Positions 37,239-45,442 of a DNA stretch of 64,000 bases are shown here, one piece after another. This DNA comes from Bradyrhizobium murdochi (lineage in GTDB: Bacteria > Pseudomonadota > Alphaproteobacteria > Rhizobiales > Xanthobacteraceae), in NCBI RefSeq assembly GCF_000472965.1, contig NZ_AXAU01000008.1, forward strand, positions 62,001 to 126,000, in the 5' to 3' direction. Under the pieces are notes generated by a model, which did not search any database, had not been told where the DNA came from, and was given only the letters and a program-made list of their open reading frames with translations. A program made the position numbers and the translations under genes. The number at the start of each line of letters is the position of its first letter. Positions within the stretch are counted from its first letter, which is position 1.

Positions 37239-39878
37239 TCACCTCGGGATGCGATAGACCCAGATCCGGGCCTTTCCCGAATTCACGCCGCGAAACAGAC
37301 CCGGAAAGACGCCGCTGACCGGCTGGTTCAGATAGACGAACAACTGCCCGTCGCGGGTCGCTCTGAATTTCTCTTCGAGACGGTCGTTCGCTGGCTCGCC
37401 ATCGATGAAGTTCTCCTCATTGCCGGTCTCGCCGTAGCGGAGGATAACGTGGCCAAAGGGCCGGTCGAGCGTTCGCTTGAGCGGGTAAGCTGCCGCCAGC
37501 AAAGCGAATCGGCCCAGTGGAACGGTCGGATCGGTTACACCGTTCTTCTTCCAGTTGGGCAGGAACGCGCGGAGCGGCATTCCACCCGGGTCCGATGGCG
37601 CGCCGAGAAACGACCAGTCGCCATTCTTTTCCAGAATGAACTGATAATGTCCGCGCCTCTCGAGCATGACGCCCACGGGTGTGCAAAGGTCGGCGGTGTC
37701 GAATGCGGCCAAGCTGACCCCTCGGCACGCTGCCGACGTGCAGGTGCCAGGGAAGCTGCCGTCGGGCGCGCGCTTGCACAGCTTCATATCATCGGGGTCG
37801 CACACCTCCAGCGTGATTGGCTTTTCCGCTGGCTGGCAGAAGTGGCCAAGGCTGTCGCGAATGTTGAAGAGATAGTGGCTGGCGAAAGCGACGCCGCCGA
37901 CCAGGAAGAAAACCGCAAAGAATGCAGGCGCGGCCTTGAGTTTGATGTTGGTGAGCAATCGCCGGTAGGCGTCCTTCAGTCTGAAGCGTGCGATAGTCCT
38001 GTCGGGGAGCAACATGGTGACCAGGACGGCAAAGGCGAAGAACTGGAAATAGGGGTGGGTGATCCGGTCGATGAAGGTCTGCGGCGAGGCAGACAGCTTT
38101 GGCAAGCCGTAGCCGGGCCAGCCCGGTAGCGGATAGAGGGCGATAAAGAGCAGGCCAGCCAGCACTACCATTTGCGATGTGCTCAGGCCGAGCCTTGCTT
38201 TGGATTCGCTCCTGTGCAAGTCGACCTTTGCAAGGCTCACCCGCCACGCGCGGCGCATCTGATCGGTGATCCGGTCCTTAAGGCTGGCGCTCAACCATAG
38301 CAGCAGCGCGACAAGACTGGCGCAAAGCACAAACCAAAGCGGCTCCCTCGCATAGGCGTTGATCCAGCGTGAGGCCGCGCCCGGCAAGGCGAGCCCGACC
38401 ATCCGAATGAGGTCGGAAAGCGGCCGCAGGGGCGTGGTGAATTCGGCGGCCGCCGGCGCGGTGGATGTAAGCGGATAGGTCAGCAAATAGAGCGACGCAA
38501 TGACGGTCAGGAAATAGATGATGCGTCGCCGCCAGATCGAGCTTCCGACGACGTGCTCCTGGGTGAGCTCGCGCCGACGGGCGGAGGCCAGGCTCTCATA
38601 TTTCGGTCTGCCCGGCGGGACGGTCAGCTTGTCCGGGGTGACGATCCTCTCGTCGTAGGTCAATATTTCATAGACCGGTGGCAGCGCGACCGGCGCATAA
38701 AGATGCGCATCGACGGAGATCCGGTCGAATACGCTTTCGTGGATCTTCGGCACTGCGATCTTCACGCAATCGCGCTTGTCGTCGGAGAATTTCGTATCCG
38801 ACAGCGCGGCCACGCTCCGTGGCCCGTAGCGGTAGTAACCTCCGAGCCCGTTGCGGGAATCGTAGATGCGGCCGTCTTTGTCCTGGGTCGACCGCACCCG
38901 CGTAAATGCGTCGGGATCGGCTCCCGGCGCGGCCTTCAAGGTAAGGCCGCGGCTGCGCGCCTCTGACAACATCCAGGTCAGCGACACATGGGCGAGCGAG
39001 TCGTCCGGATATCCGCCGCCGACATTGGAATGCACGCCGGCGAACCAGACCTGCGTGATCCGTTCCGAACTGGTCTTCCGGGTACCGGTGACAACGGTCT
39101 CCGGACTCTCGTCCCACAGCAGCGGATGAAACGTGGTGCGCTCATCGTCGAGCGAGAGCGCATGGCAGGCCTTGCGCACCAGTGGATGAAGCTGCCGGTC
39201 CGGCAGTTCGAGCGGCCAGAGATAGCGGCTGACGCCGCGAGTCATTTCGTCGATGGGCAGACCGTAAGCGGCGACGGTATCCCAAAGGCCGAGGAAGGCG
39301 ATGTGATCGACCGGGCGCTCGTTCTTGTCGTGCTTGGCTGATACGAACAGGTTGCGCAGCTTTCGAAAAGCCCATTCGATTTGAAACCGCGACTTGAACG
39401 TCTCTGCCCGGTGCGCGCGGTAGGCCGCGGCGACCTTTCGATCGAGTTCTTCTTCGGTCTGGTACTTCACCAGGCCCTGTTCGCAGATCAGACCGTTCAC
39501 CACGCGGATGGTGAAGGCCCCCCGGCTGAACCCGAATGCAAAGATGTCGTCGCTCTGCCAGGGACCGTATCTCTCCTCGCGACCCTCGGCCTTCGCCGCG
39601 GCAGCCTCGAGCGCCAGATAGTCCAGATGCGAGCGATAGTTGCGGCAGGCAAACTTGTAGATGTCGAGCACGTTCCGCTTCAGGCCGAAGCCGAAGGCGC
39701 CGCCCAGGATCGCAAACGGTTTGAAGGACGAGGTGCCGACCCCGTCGTCGTAGAACGCAATCTGTTGCGAACTCGTCAGATCCAGCGATTCAAACACACG
39801 CCAGACATTCGTCCGCCAGACCTTGCCGGCGGAATTGCCGGTGCCGTCCGAGAGCAGAATGATCCGCTTGTTGGCCAT
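37239..39878 (-). CDS. DUF2235 alpha/beta-hydrolase fused to membrane helices and a C-terminal domain
   Basis: 879-residue protein. The N-terminal 340 residues are a DUF2235 (Tle1-like phospholipase) domain: RIILLSDGTGNSAGK, nucleophile elbow GFSRGA with Ser118, GLWDTVAAYG with Asp200, and WFAGVHSNVGGGYPDDSLAH with His283, giving a plausible Ser-Asp-His triad. Around residues 455-670 lie about five hydrophobic helices (for example IIYFLTVIASLYLLTYPL and AFFAVFFLVGGVAFASHYL). The final 200 residues, with paired Cys and GQLFVYLNQPVSG, look extracytoplasmic; an odd helix count would put this part in the periplasm. DUF2235 includes type VI effectors, but no T6SS gene is nearby and this one is membrane-bound. 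Confidence 0.88.
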   Translation of the reverse strand: MANKRIILLSDGTGNSAGKVWRTNVWRVFESLDLTSSQQIAFYDDGVGTSSFKPFAILGGAFGFGLKRNVLDIYKFACRNYRSHLDYLALEAAAAKAEGREERYGPWQSDDIFAFGFSRGAFTIRVVNGLICEQGLVKYQTEEELDRKVAAAYRAHRAETFKSRFQIEWAFRKLRNLFVSAKHDKNERPVDHIAFLGLWDTVAAYGLPIDEMTRGVSRYLWPLELPDRQLHPLVRKACHALSLDDERTTFHPLLWDESPETVVTGTRKTSSERITQVWFAGVHSNVGGGYPDDSLAHVSLTWMLSEARSRGLTLKAAPGADPDAFTRVRSTQDKDGRIYDSRNGLGGYYRYGPRSVAALSDTKFSDDKRDCVKIAVPKIHESVFDRISVDAHLYAPVALPPVYEILTYDERIVTPDKLTVPPGRPKYESLASARRRELTQEHVVGSSIWRRRIIYFLTVIASLYLLTYPLTSTAPAAAEFTTPLRPLSDLIRMVGLALPGAASRWINAYAREPLWFVLCASLVALLLWLSASLKDRITDQMRRAWRVSLAKVDLHRSESKARLGLSTSQMVVLAGLLFIALYPLPGWPGYGLPKLSASPQTFIDRITHPYFQFFAFAVLVTMLLPDRTIARFRLKDAYRRLLTNIKLKAAPAFFAVFFLVGGVAFASHYLFNIRDSLGHFCQPAEKPITLEVCDPDDMKLCKRAPDGSFPGTCTSAACRGVSLAAFDTADLCTPVGVMLERRGHYQFILEKNGDWSFLGAPSDPGGMPLRAFLPNWKKNGVTDPTVPLGRFALLAAAYPLKRTLDRPFGHVILRYGETGNEENFIDGEPANDRLEEKFRATRDGQLFVYLNQPVSGVFPGLFRGVNSGKARIWVYRIPR

Positions 39879-40312
39879 ACGGACGCTCGCTCAAACCCGG
39901 GCGAGGGGAGACAGACATTGAAGGATATGCCGAATAGTTTTCTCAGGGTTTGATCCGCTCCTGTATGAAATGGACCACAATTGCGTTGTTCGTTTATCAA
40001 TTGGGTGACAGCGCAAGCGGTCCGCTTGATGTGGAGCGCCGCCCACTCGTGCGCCTTGCGCGTATTAGCTCGACGCGGATATTGCGATGCAGCGGGCGCA
40101 AGAGCGGATTGCAGGAGCGTATTGAACGCGCGGCTTGGCAATCCGTCTCACAATTTGTCTTGGTCGTACTGAGGCGCGCGGCGCGCGCTTCTCTGCCGCA
40201 ACTGATGTGCTACCATTTTCCGGTCTGCCACACTTCACCAGACCAAATTCGTCTCTCGAAGTCCAAAATAATAACAGGCGCGGCCCATCCGGCTGCATAA
40301 GGGAGTGACGTG
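39879..40312. other. Gap between divergent genes, no gene supported
   Basis: 434 bases. A 116-codon plus-strand frame (39950-40300) and a 121-codon minus-strand frame exist but show no family features, domain or ribosome-binding site, and I do not accept them. Promoters for the DUF2235 gene and the sorbosone-dehydrogenase-like gene must lie here; none is obvious. Confidence 0.5.
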
Positions 40313-41575
40313 ATGAAAGCCGCTTTCAATCGATCTATTCTTGCGCTCGCAGCCATTCTCGTTGTCGCGGGGGCCAGCCAGGCTCCCGCGCAACAGAAGG
40401 CCCTGAAGAAATACGAGTCCGGCACCAAGGACTTCTGGAATAATCCTCCGCCGGACTGGTTCCTCGGTGATGAGACCGAACAACAAAAGGGCCTTGCTCC
40501 GCCGTCAGGGCCGCCGACCGGCGCCTCGGACGCAGAACTGGCGGCGCTGATGAAGAAGATCAAGCTGCCCGACGGCTTCAAGATCGAAGTCTACGCGTCT
40601 AACGTATTGTCCGCGCGGCAGATGGCGTGGGGCGACAAGGGCACGCTGTTCGTCGGCTCGTTCGACCTCGGCAATGTCTATGCGATCAAGGACAATGGCG
40701 GCAAGAAGGAGGTCAAGACCATTCTCAAGGGCCTCAAGATGCCGACCGGGCTCGCCTTTCTCGATGGCGCGCTCTACGTCATCGCAGTTGACAAGCTGAT
40801 CAAATACGAAAACGCTGAGGCCAATCTCGACAACCTCGGCGCCGGCAAGGTGGTGTATGACGACATGCCGTCCTACATCGCCCATGGTTGGAAATACATC
40901 ACCGTCGACAAGGATGGCTGGTTCTACCTGCCGTTCGGGCCTCCCTTCAACATCGGCATTCCGCCGACCAGCGTTTCGCAAATACGCCGCGTCGATCCCA
41001 AGACCGGCAATGCCGAAATCTGGGCGCTCGGCGTCCGCAACAGCGTCGGCGGCGACATCGATCCACGCAGCGGGCGATACTGGTTTACCGAGAACGCCCG
41101 CGACTGGGTCAGTGACGACATGCCGAGCGACAAGCTGAACATGATCTCCAGGATCGGAGAGCATTTCGGTTATCCCTATTGCCACCAGGGCGACATGCCG
41201 GACCCGAAATTCGCGATGGGCCACAAGTGTTCGGAATTCACGCCGCCCGTCGTCAATCTGGGCGCGCACGTAGCGCCGCTCGGCATGAAGTTCTATACCG
41301 GCGATCAATTCCCGGCCGAGTACAAGAACAACATCCTGATCGCCGAACATGGCTCCTGGAACAGGCATAAGTACCAGGGCGCCCGAATCAAGCGCGTCAT
41401 CGTCGATGCCGACGGCAAGAACGCCAAATCCGAGATATTTGCCTCTGGCTGGCTCGAAGGCGACCAGGGCTATCTCGGCCGGCCGAACGATATCCTGCTG
41501 GACAAGGACGGCTCGATCCTCGTGGCCGACGACTGGGCCGGCGCGATCTACCGCATCAGCTACACCAAGAAGTAG
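40313..41575 (+). CDS. PQQ-dependent sugar dehydrogenase-like protein (glucose/sorbosone dehydrogenase family)
   Basis: Exported 420-residue beta-propeller of the GSDH/sorbosone dehydrogenase family. A signal peptide (SILALAAILVVAGASQAPAQ) is followed by LPDGFKIEVYASNVLSARQMAWGDKGTLFVGS, the opening of the propeller, then GVRNSVGGDIDPRSGRYWFTENARDWVSDDMPSDKLN and ending ILVADDWAGAIYRISY. GGGAG lies 7 bases before the ATG at 40313. A dihaem cytochrome c gene follows after a terminator-like hairpin, suggesting that electrons pass from this enzyme to the cytochrome. The substrate is unknown. Confidence 0.9.
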   Translation: MKAAFNRSILALAAILVVAGASQAPAQQKALKKYESGTKDFWNNPPPDWFLGDETEQQKGLAPPSGPPTGASDAELAALMKKIKLPDGFKIEVYASNVLSARQMAWGDKGTLFVGSFDLGNVYAIKDNGGKKEVKTILKGLKMPTGLAFLDGALYVIAVDKLIKYENAEANLDNLGAGKVVYDDMPSYIAHGWKYITVDKDGWFYLPFGPPFNIGIPPTSVSQIRRVDPKTGNAEIWALGVRNSVGGDIDPRSGRYWFTENARDWVSDDMPSDKLNMISRIGEHFGYPYCHQGDMPDPKFAMGHKCSEFTPPVVNLGAHVAPLGMKFYTGDQFPAEYKNNILIAEHGSWNRHKYQGARIKRVIVDADGKNAKSEIFASGWLEGDQGYLGRPNDILLDKDGSILVADDWAGAIYRISYTKK

Positions 41576-41590
41576 GACTTGAGCAGGCAG

Positions 41591-41637
41591 AGGCTGCGGT
41601 TTGCCTGGGGAACGGGAGGCCGCAGCCTTTGCTGTTT
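41591..41637 (+). terminator. Hairpin after the sugar dehydrogenase-like gene
   Basis: Nine-base perfect stem AGGCTGCGG (41591-41599) / CCGCAGCCT (41620-41628) with a 20-base loop, followed by TTGCTGTTT. It may attenuate rather than fully stop transcription into the cytochrome gene. Confidence 0.65.
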
Positions 41638-41663
41638 GATGCACAGGGCGGAGAGTAGTTGAA

Positions 41664-42242
41664 ATGCGAAGTGCATTGATGGGGTTGCTGGCGCTCGTTA
41701 TTTGCGTGCCGCTCGCCCGCGCCGCCGATATCGCGGCCGGTAAGGCGAAAGCCGAGCTGTGCGTCGGTTGTCATGGCGAGGGCGGCATTTCGCAGATCGA
41801 GAACATTCCTTCGCTAGCGGCACAGCCTGATCAATTCACCCAGTGGCAGCTCGTGTTCTTTCGTGCCGGCACCCGCAAGAACGAGCAGATGCAGCCGATC
41901 GTCGAACAGCTCAATAATGAGGATATTCGCAATCTCGGGGCCTACTATGCTTCGCTCGAACCGCCGAAGGCATCAAAGCCTGACGACAATCCTGATTTGT
42001 CGAAGAAGGGCGAGCAGGCGGCCGCTGGCCGGCGCTGCGCATCATGTCACACCGATAGCTACGCCGGCACTAAGGGGGTCGCCCGCGTCGCCGGCCAGCG
42101 CGAGGAATACCTGGTCAAGGCGCTGCGCGAGTACAAATCGGGAGTGCGATCCGGCGGCGCGATGGCTGCGATGACGGACATCGCCTATTCCCTCAGCGAG
42201 GAAGAGATCGAGGCGCTCGCGCATTATCTCGCGCATCTCTGA
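41664..42242 (+). CDS. Dihaem cytochrome c (c4-like)
   Basis: 192-residue periplasmic protein with signal peptide (LLALVICVPLARAAD) and two haem-binding motifs, CVGCH (Cys33-His37) and CASCH (Cys125-His129). FRAGTRKNEQMQPIVEQL (probable Met76 ligand) and YSLSEEEIEALAHYLAHL are typical of cytochrome c4/c553 proteins. It follows the sugar dehydrogenase-like gene by 88 bases and is a likely electron acceptor for it. A D-type hairpin follows the stop. Confidence 0.93.
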   Translation: MRSALMGLLALVICVPLARAADIAAGKAKAELCVGCHGEGGISQIENIPSLAAQPDQFTQWQLVFFRAGTRKNEQMQPIVEQLNNEDIRNLGAYYASLEPPKASKPDDNPDLSKKGEQAAAGRRCASCHTDSYAGTKGVARVAGQREEYLVKALREYKSGVRSGGAMAAMTDIAYSLSEEEIEALAHYLAHL

Positions 42243-42243
42243 C

Positions 42244-42269
42244 GTCGTCCCTGCGAATGCAGGGACGAC
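42244..42269. repeat. Family D hairpin (copy D3) between convergent genes
   Basis: GTCGTCCCTGCG / ATGCAGGGACGAC, nearly identical to D1. It begins one base after the cytochrome stop and lies before the convergent gene ending at 42288. Confidence 0.85.
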
Positions 42270-42287
42270 CGAGATAAAGTCGGACGA

Positions 42288-43211
42288 CTACGCTGAGCGC
42301 TGCTTCTCATACGCTTTCAGATGCGTATAGGCGATGCGCAGCTTCGGCACTGGAATCTTCGCCGCGTCGGCGCGTGCGACGAGATCGCCGATCACATGGT
42401 CGGCTTCCACTGGCAGCCCCGCCTTGATATCGCGGAACATCGAGGCGGTCATCGGCGAGCCCTCGGTGGTCAACAAGCCGCTGGTACGCTGGAAGAATGG
42501 TCCCGTCGGCTCGTAGCCCGAGGCCTTTGCAATCGCGCTGCATTCATCGAGCATGCCGAGCAGAAAATCCTTGCCGCCGGCCACCGCCAGGATGCTGCCG
42601 ACTGAGGTGCGCATCAGGCAGGTCGAGGCTGCGAGCGAAGCAAGGAAAACCCACTTCTCCCACATGTCCTGCATGATGTGTTCGCTGGCCGCGGCGCCGA
42701 ACTTGCCGCTGTCGAACACTTTTGCAATCGCACGCACCCGCTCTGACATCGAGCCGTCGCGCTCGCCAATATTGAGCGATTGCATCGGCGCGAGCTGGAC
42801 CACCTCGCGGGCCTCGTTGAGCGTCACCGCGATCGCGCAGAGACCGCCGAGCACGCGGTCGGCCCCGAATTTCTTGTCCAGCACGTTGAGGTGCAGCATG
42901 CCGTTGAGCAGCGGGATGATTGCGGTTTGCGGCCCGACCGCAGGAGCAAAAGATTTGATCGCATCCTCCAGGTCAAACGCCTTGCAGCTCAATAGCACGA
43001 CGTCGAACGTCTCGGTGAGCTTGTCGGCCACCACCGTCGGCGGGTTTGCGAGCGTCACGTCGCCGGCGGGGCTCCTGATGACGAGACCTGTGCTTGCGAG
43101 TTCGGATGCGCGCTTCGGCCGGACCAGGAACGTCACGTCGTTTCCTGCCTGAAGCAGCCTGCCGCCGAAATAGCCGCCGATGGCGCCGGCCCCGACCACG
43201 AGAATACGCAT
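42288..43211 (-). CDS. 2-dehydropantoate 2-reductase (ApbA/PanE family)
   Basis: NADPH-dependent ketopantoate reductase family protein (307 aa). The N terminus MRILVVGAGAIGGYFGGRLLQAG is the Rossmann NADPH site; VVLLSCKAFDLEDAIKSFAPAVGPQTAIIPLLNGM includes the conserved K/N region; WEKWVFLASLAASTCLMR and the C-terminal GLPVEADHVIGDLVARADAAKIPVPKLR (catalytic Lys/Glu/Ser region) are family features. Paralogues of PanE are frequent in these genomes, so a role in pantothenate synthesis is not certain. It is convergent with the cytochrome gene. Confidence 0.88.
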   Translation of the reverse strand: MRILVVGAGAIGGYFGGRLLQAGNDVTFLVRPKRASELASTGLVIRSPAGDVTLANPPTVVADKLTETFDVVLLSCKAFDLEDAIKSFAPAVGPQTAIIPLLNGMLHLNVLDKKFGADRVLGGLCAIAVTLNEAREVVQLAPMQSLNIGERDGSMSERVRAIAKVFDSGKFGAAASEHIMQDMWEKWVFLASLAASTCLMRTSVGSILAVAGGKDFLLGMLDECSAIAKASGYEPTGPFFQRTSGLLTTEGSPMTASMFRDIKAGLPVEADHVIGDLVARADAAKIPVPKLRIAYTHLKAYEKQRSA

Positions 43212-43245
43212 GGATCAACTTTCCTTATTGTCGATTTTGGAACGG

Positions 43246-43318
43246 GCGAATGGCGAGTAGGAAGATGCCGGCTGCAATCTACTCCCAACTATTCGCTATT
43301 CGCTACTCACCATTCGCT
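43246..43318. repeat. Palindromic element, family E (copy E2)
   Basis: GCGAATGGCGAGTAGG (43246-43261) is mirrored by ...TTCGCTACTCACCATTCGC (to 43318). It resembles copy E1 at 33685. It lies upstream of the panE-like gene, between two same-strand genes. Confidence 0.75.
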
Positions 43319-43346
43319 TGCCTACCATGTGGTCTGGTCTGGGCGG

Positions 43347-43952
43347 CTACTTCCCCGAAATCATTTCCTCGACTTCGCGAAGTTGCTCCTTGCCGAAGAA
43401 CATTTCCGTGCCCACGAAGAACGTCGGCGAGCCGAACGCGCCACGGTCGACCGCGTTTTGTGTATTCTCGATCAACCTGGCCTTTACATCCGCATCCTGC
43501 GATCGCGCCAGCAGCTTGGCAGGATCCAGGCCGGACGAGGTCAGCGCCTTGGCAGCGACTTCGGGATCATCCATTTTCTTTGGCTCGACCCACATGTGGT
43601 GGAAGGCAGCATCGACATATTTCTCGAACACGCCCTCGAACTGGGCTGCCACCGCCGCGCGCATCAAGTTCAGCGTGTTGACCGGGAAGAACGGGTTCCA
43701 GACGTAGGGCTTGACCCCAAAGCGCTTCACGAAGCGTTCGGTTTCCAGCGCAAGGAATTCGCGCTTGTTCTTGATGCCGGCGAGCGTTTCGGCGGGCGAC
43801 TTGTTGTTGGTGGCCTTGAAGATGCCGCCGAGCAGGATCGGCACATATTCGAACTTGACGCCGGTACGCTTTTCGATCGCGGGAATCGCTTCATGGCTGA
43901 GGAAGGCGTTGGGGCTGCCGAAATCGAACAGGAATTGCGGATTTGAACTCAC
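43347..43952 (-). CDS. 2-hydroxychromene-2-carboxylate isomerase-like (DsbA/GST-kappa fold)
   Basis: 201-residue DsbA-fold protein of the HCCA isomerase/GST-kappa family, which isomerises intermediates of naphthalene breakdown using glutathione. QFLFDFGSPNAFLSHEAIP, FEYVPILLGGIFKATNN, WNPFFPVNTLNLMRA and AFGSPTFFVGTEMFFGKEQLREVE are family signatures. The GTG at 43952 has AAGGAG six bases upstream and decides the start; the longer frame is a read-through of the DUF2239 gene's antisense. The true substrate is unknown; a glutathione transferase gene lies nearby. Confidence 0.9.
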   Translation of the reverse strand: MSSNPQFLFDFGSPNAFLSHEAIPAIEKRTGVKFEYVPILLGGIFKATNNKSPAETLAGIKNKREFLALETERFVKRFGVKPYVWNPFFPVNTLNLMRAAVAAQFEGVFEKYVDAAFHHMWVEPKKMDDPEVAAKALTSSGLDPAKLLARSQDADVKARLIENTQNAVDRGAFGSPTFFVGTEMFFGKEQLREVEEMISGK

Positions 43953-43989
43953 GGCAGTCTCCTTATGTTTTGGCGCATTGTGATCGCGC

Positions 43990-44601
43990 CTATGGCTCGG
44001 CGCGATCGCTGAAGGCGAGCTTGACGACGTGGTCGCGGATATCGTCGGGCCAGCCGGCGACGAGAGCGACGAAGCGCCGCCGGTCATCGGCGAACAACGC
44101 CCGCGAGGCTTCCTCGAAGCCGGCGAGATTGCCGGCCATCACGGACATGAAGCGATAGGCGGCTTCCCTTGCCGCGCGGGCGCGATCCGCGTCGCCATTG
44201 GAGCGACGCGCCTCATCGACGAGCTTGCGCAACGCCACCGACGCGCCGCCGGGCTGCGCCCCGAGCCATTCCCAATGGCGCGGCAACAGCGTCACCTCGC
44301 GCGCGACCACGCCGAGCTTGGGCCGCCCCCGTCCGCGCGGCTCAGTCGCCGCAGCAGCCTCGTCGGCCTCGACTTCCGGAGGTGAGGCCGGTTGCGGCAG
44401 GCGGGCAATAACATCGCCCTCGGTCCCGCGTAGGTCGAGATCGATCGGTTGGCCAGTCGCGTCGTTGAATATGATGATCGGCAGCACGGCAGGCCTGCGG
44501 GAAGCCTGCATGACCGCCAGCGCGACCTCGGCGAGCGGACCGGCCGCCAGGCGTTGCGGGCCGATGAAGGCTGTGAACTGGGGGCGAGACGTGTCGGCCA
44601 T
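43990..44601 (-). CDS. DUF2239 family protein with an AT-hook-like motif
   Basis: 203-residue protein of unknown function. The N-terminal part (FTAFIGPQRLAAGPLAEVALAVMQ...AVLPIIIFNDATGQPIDLDLRG) is the DUF2239 core. An Ala/Glu linker leads to RGRGRPKLG at residues 89-97, an AT-hook-like motif, followed by LLPRHWEWLGAQPGGASVALRKLVDEARR, which resembles a short DNA-binding helix pair. DNA binding is thus plausible. Its own promoter carries a long inverted repeat (44627-44679), consistent with autoregulation. The start is the ATG at 44601; the frame extension into the operator is rejected. Confidence 0.88.
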   Translation of the reverse strand: MADTSRPQFTAFIGPQRLAAGPLAEVALAVMQASRRPAVLPIIIFNDATGQPIDLDLRGTEGDVIARLPQPASPPEVEADEAAAATEPRGRGRPKLGVVAREVTLLPRHWEWLGAQPGGASVALRKLVDEARRSNGDADRARAAREAAYRFMSVMAGNLAGFEEASRALFADDRRRFVALVAGWPDDIRDHVVKLAFSDRAEP

Positions 44602-44626
44602 TGTAGATACTCTGGATTTTCGTGTG

Positions 44627-44679
44627 CTATATTTACCCGGATAAATTTTGGATGTCAATATCCTCCGGGTAAAATATAG
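44627..44679 (-). promoter_or_regulatory. DUF2239 promoter flanked by an inverted repeat (candidate operator)
   Basis: On the minus strand TTGACA (44653-44658) and TAAATA (44630-44635) are 17 bases apart, giving a start about 22 bases before the ATG. Inverted arms CTATATTTACCCGGA (44627-44641) and TCCGGGTAAAATATAG (44664-44679) surround it, one covering the -10 and one just upstream of the -35. A plus-strand promoter towards gst (TTGGAT-16-TAAAAT, 44648-44675) overlaps the same arms, so both directions could be controlled together. Confidence 0.65.
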
Positions 44680-44751
44680 CCTGGCTCAAGGCCGTCTCGA
44701 CTTTCCATCCCCCGGCTGGCACCAACGCCACGCCAACTCCAGGGGGACGCC

Positions 44752-45417
44752 ATGCTGACTGTTCATCATCTCAACAATTCACGCTCCCAGCGTGTGCTCT
44801 GGCTTCTCGAAGAGCTTGGCGTCGCTTACGAGATCGTCCGCTATCAGCGCCAGCCGGACATGCGCGCGCCCAAGGAGCTGCGCGCCATTCACCCGCTCGG
44901 CAAATCGCCCGTCATCACCGACAATGGCAATACGATCGCCGAATCCGGCGCGGTCTGCGAATACATCGTCGGCACTTATGGCAATGGTCGCCTGATTCCG
45001 CCGCCGAACACGCCGGAGCGGCTGCGCTACACCTATTGGCTGCACTATGCGGAAGGCTCCGCGATGTCGCCGCTGCTTCTGAAGCTGCTGTTCACGCTGA
45101 TGCCGAAGCGTGCGCCTGCGCTGCTGCGGCCGCTGGTGCGCAAGGTCTCCAACACGGCGCTGACTACCCTGGTTAATCCGCAGCTCAAGCAGCACATGGA
45201 TTACTGGGAGAGCGAGCTTGGCAAGAGCGAATGGTTCGCCGGCAATGAATTCACCGCGGCCGATATCCAGATGAGCTTTCCCCTGGAAGCCGCCGCGGCG
45301 CGCGGCGGGCTGGAGCAGGGCCATCCCAAAGCGATGGCGTTTCTCGACCGCATCCACGCGCGGCCGGCCTATGCGCGCGCGCTCGAGAAGGGCGGGCCGT
45401 ATGTGGTCGGGCGGTGA
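44752..45417 (+). CDS. Glutathione S-transferase
   Basis: Cytosolic GST (221 aa). The thioredoxin-like N domain has MLTVHHLNNSRSQRVLWLLEELGVAYEIV, HPLGKSPVI (cis-Pro) and GNTIAESGAVCEYI (the Ser that holds glutathione); the C domain ends with an alpha-helical part including SEWFAGNEFTAADIQMSFPLEAA. It matches bacterial GSTs of the beta/theta type. It is divergent from the DUF2239 gene across a shared promoter region and near a GST-kappa-like isomerase gene. Confidence 0.93.
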   Translation: MLTVHHLNNSRSQRVLWLLEELGVAYEIVRYQRQPDMRAPKELRAIHPLGKSPVITDNGNTIAESGAVCEYIVGTYGNGRLIPPPNTPERLRYTYWLHYAEGSAMSPLLLKLLFTLMPKRAPALLRPLVRKVSNTALTTLVNPQLKQHMDYWESELGKSEWFAGNEFTAADIQMSFPLEAAAARGGLEQGHPKAMAFLDRIHARPAYARALEKGGPYVVGR

Positions 45418-45442
45418 CATCTCCTCCGTCATTGCTGTCGGT

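Noticed and set aside
39950..40300. 116-codon frame before the sugar dehydrogenase-like gene
   Set aside because: No domain, no ribosome-binding site, and overlapping unconvincing frames on the other strand.
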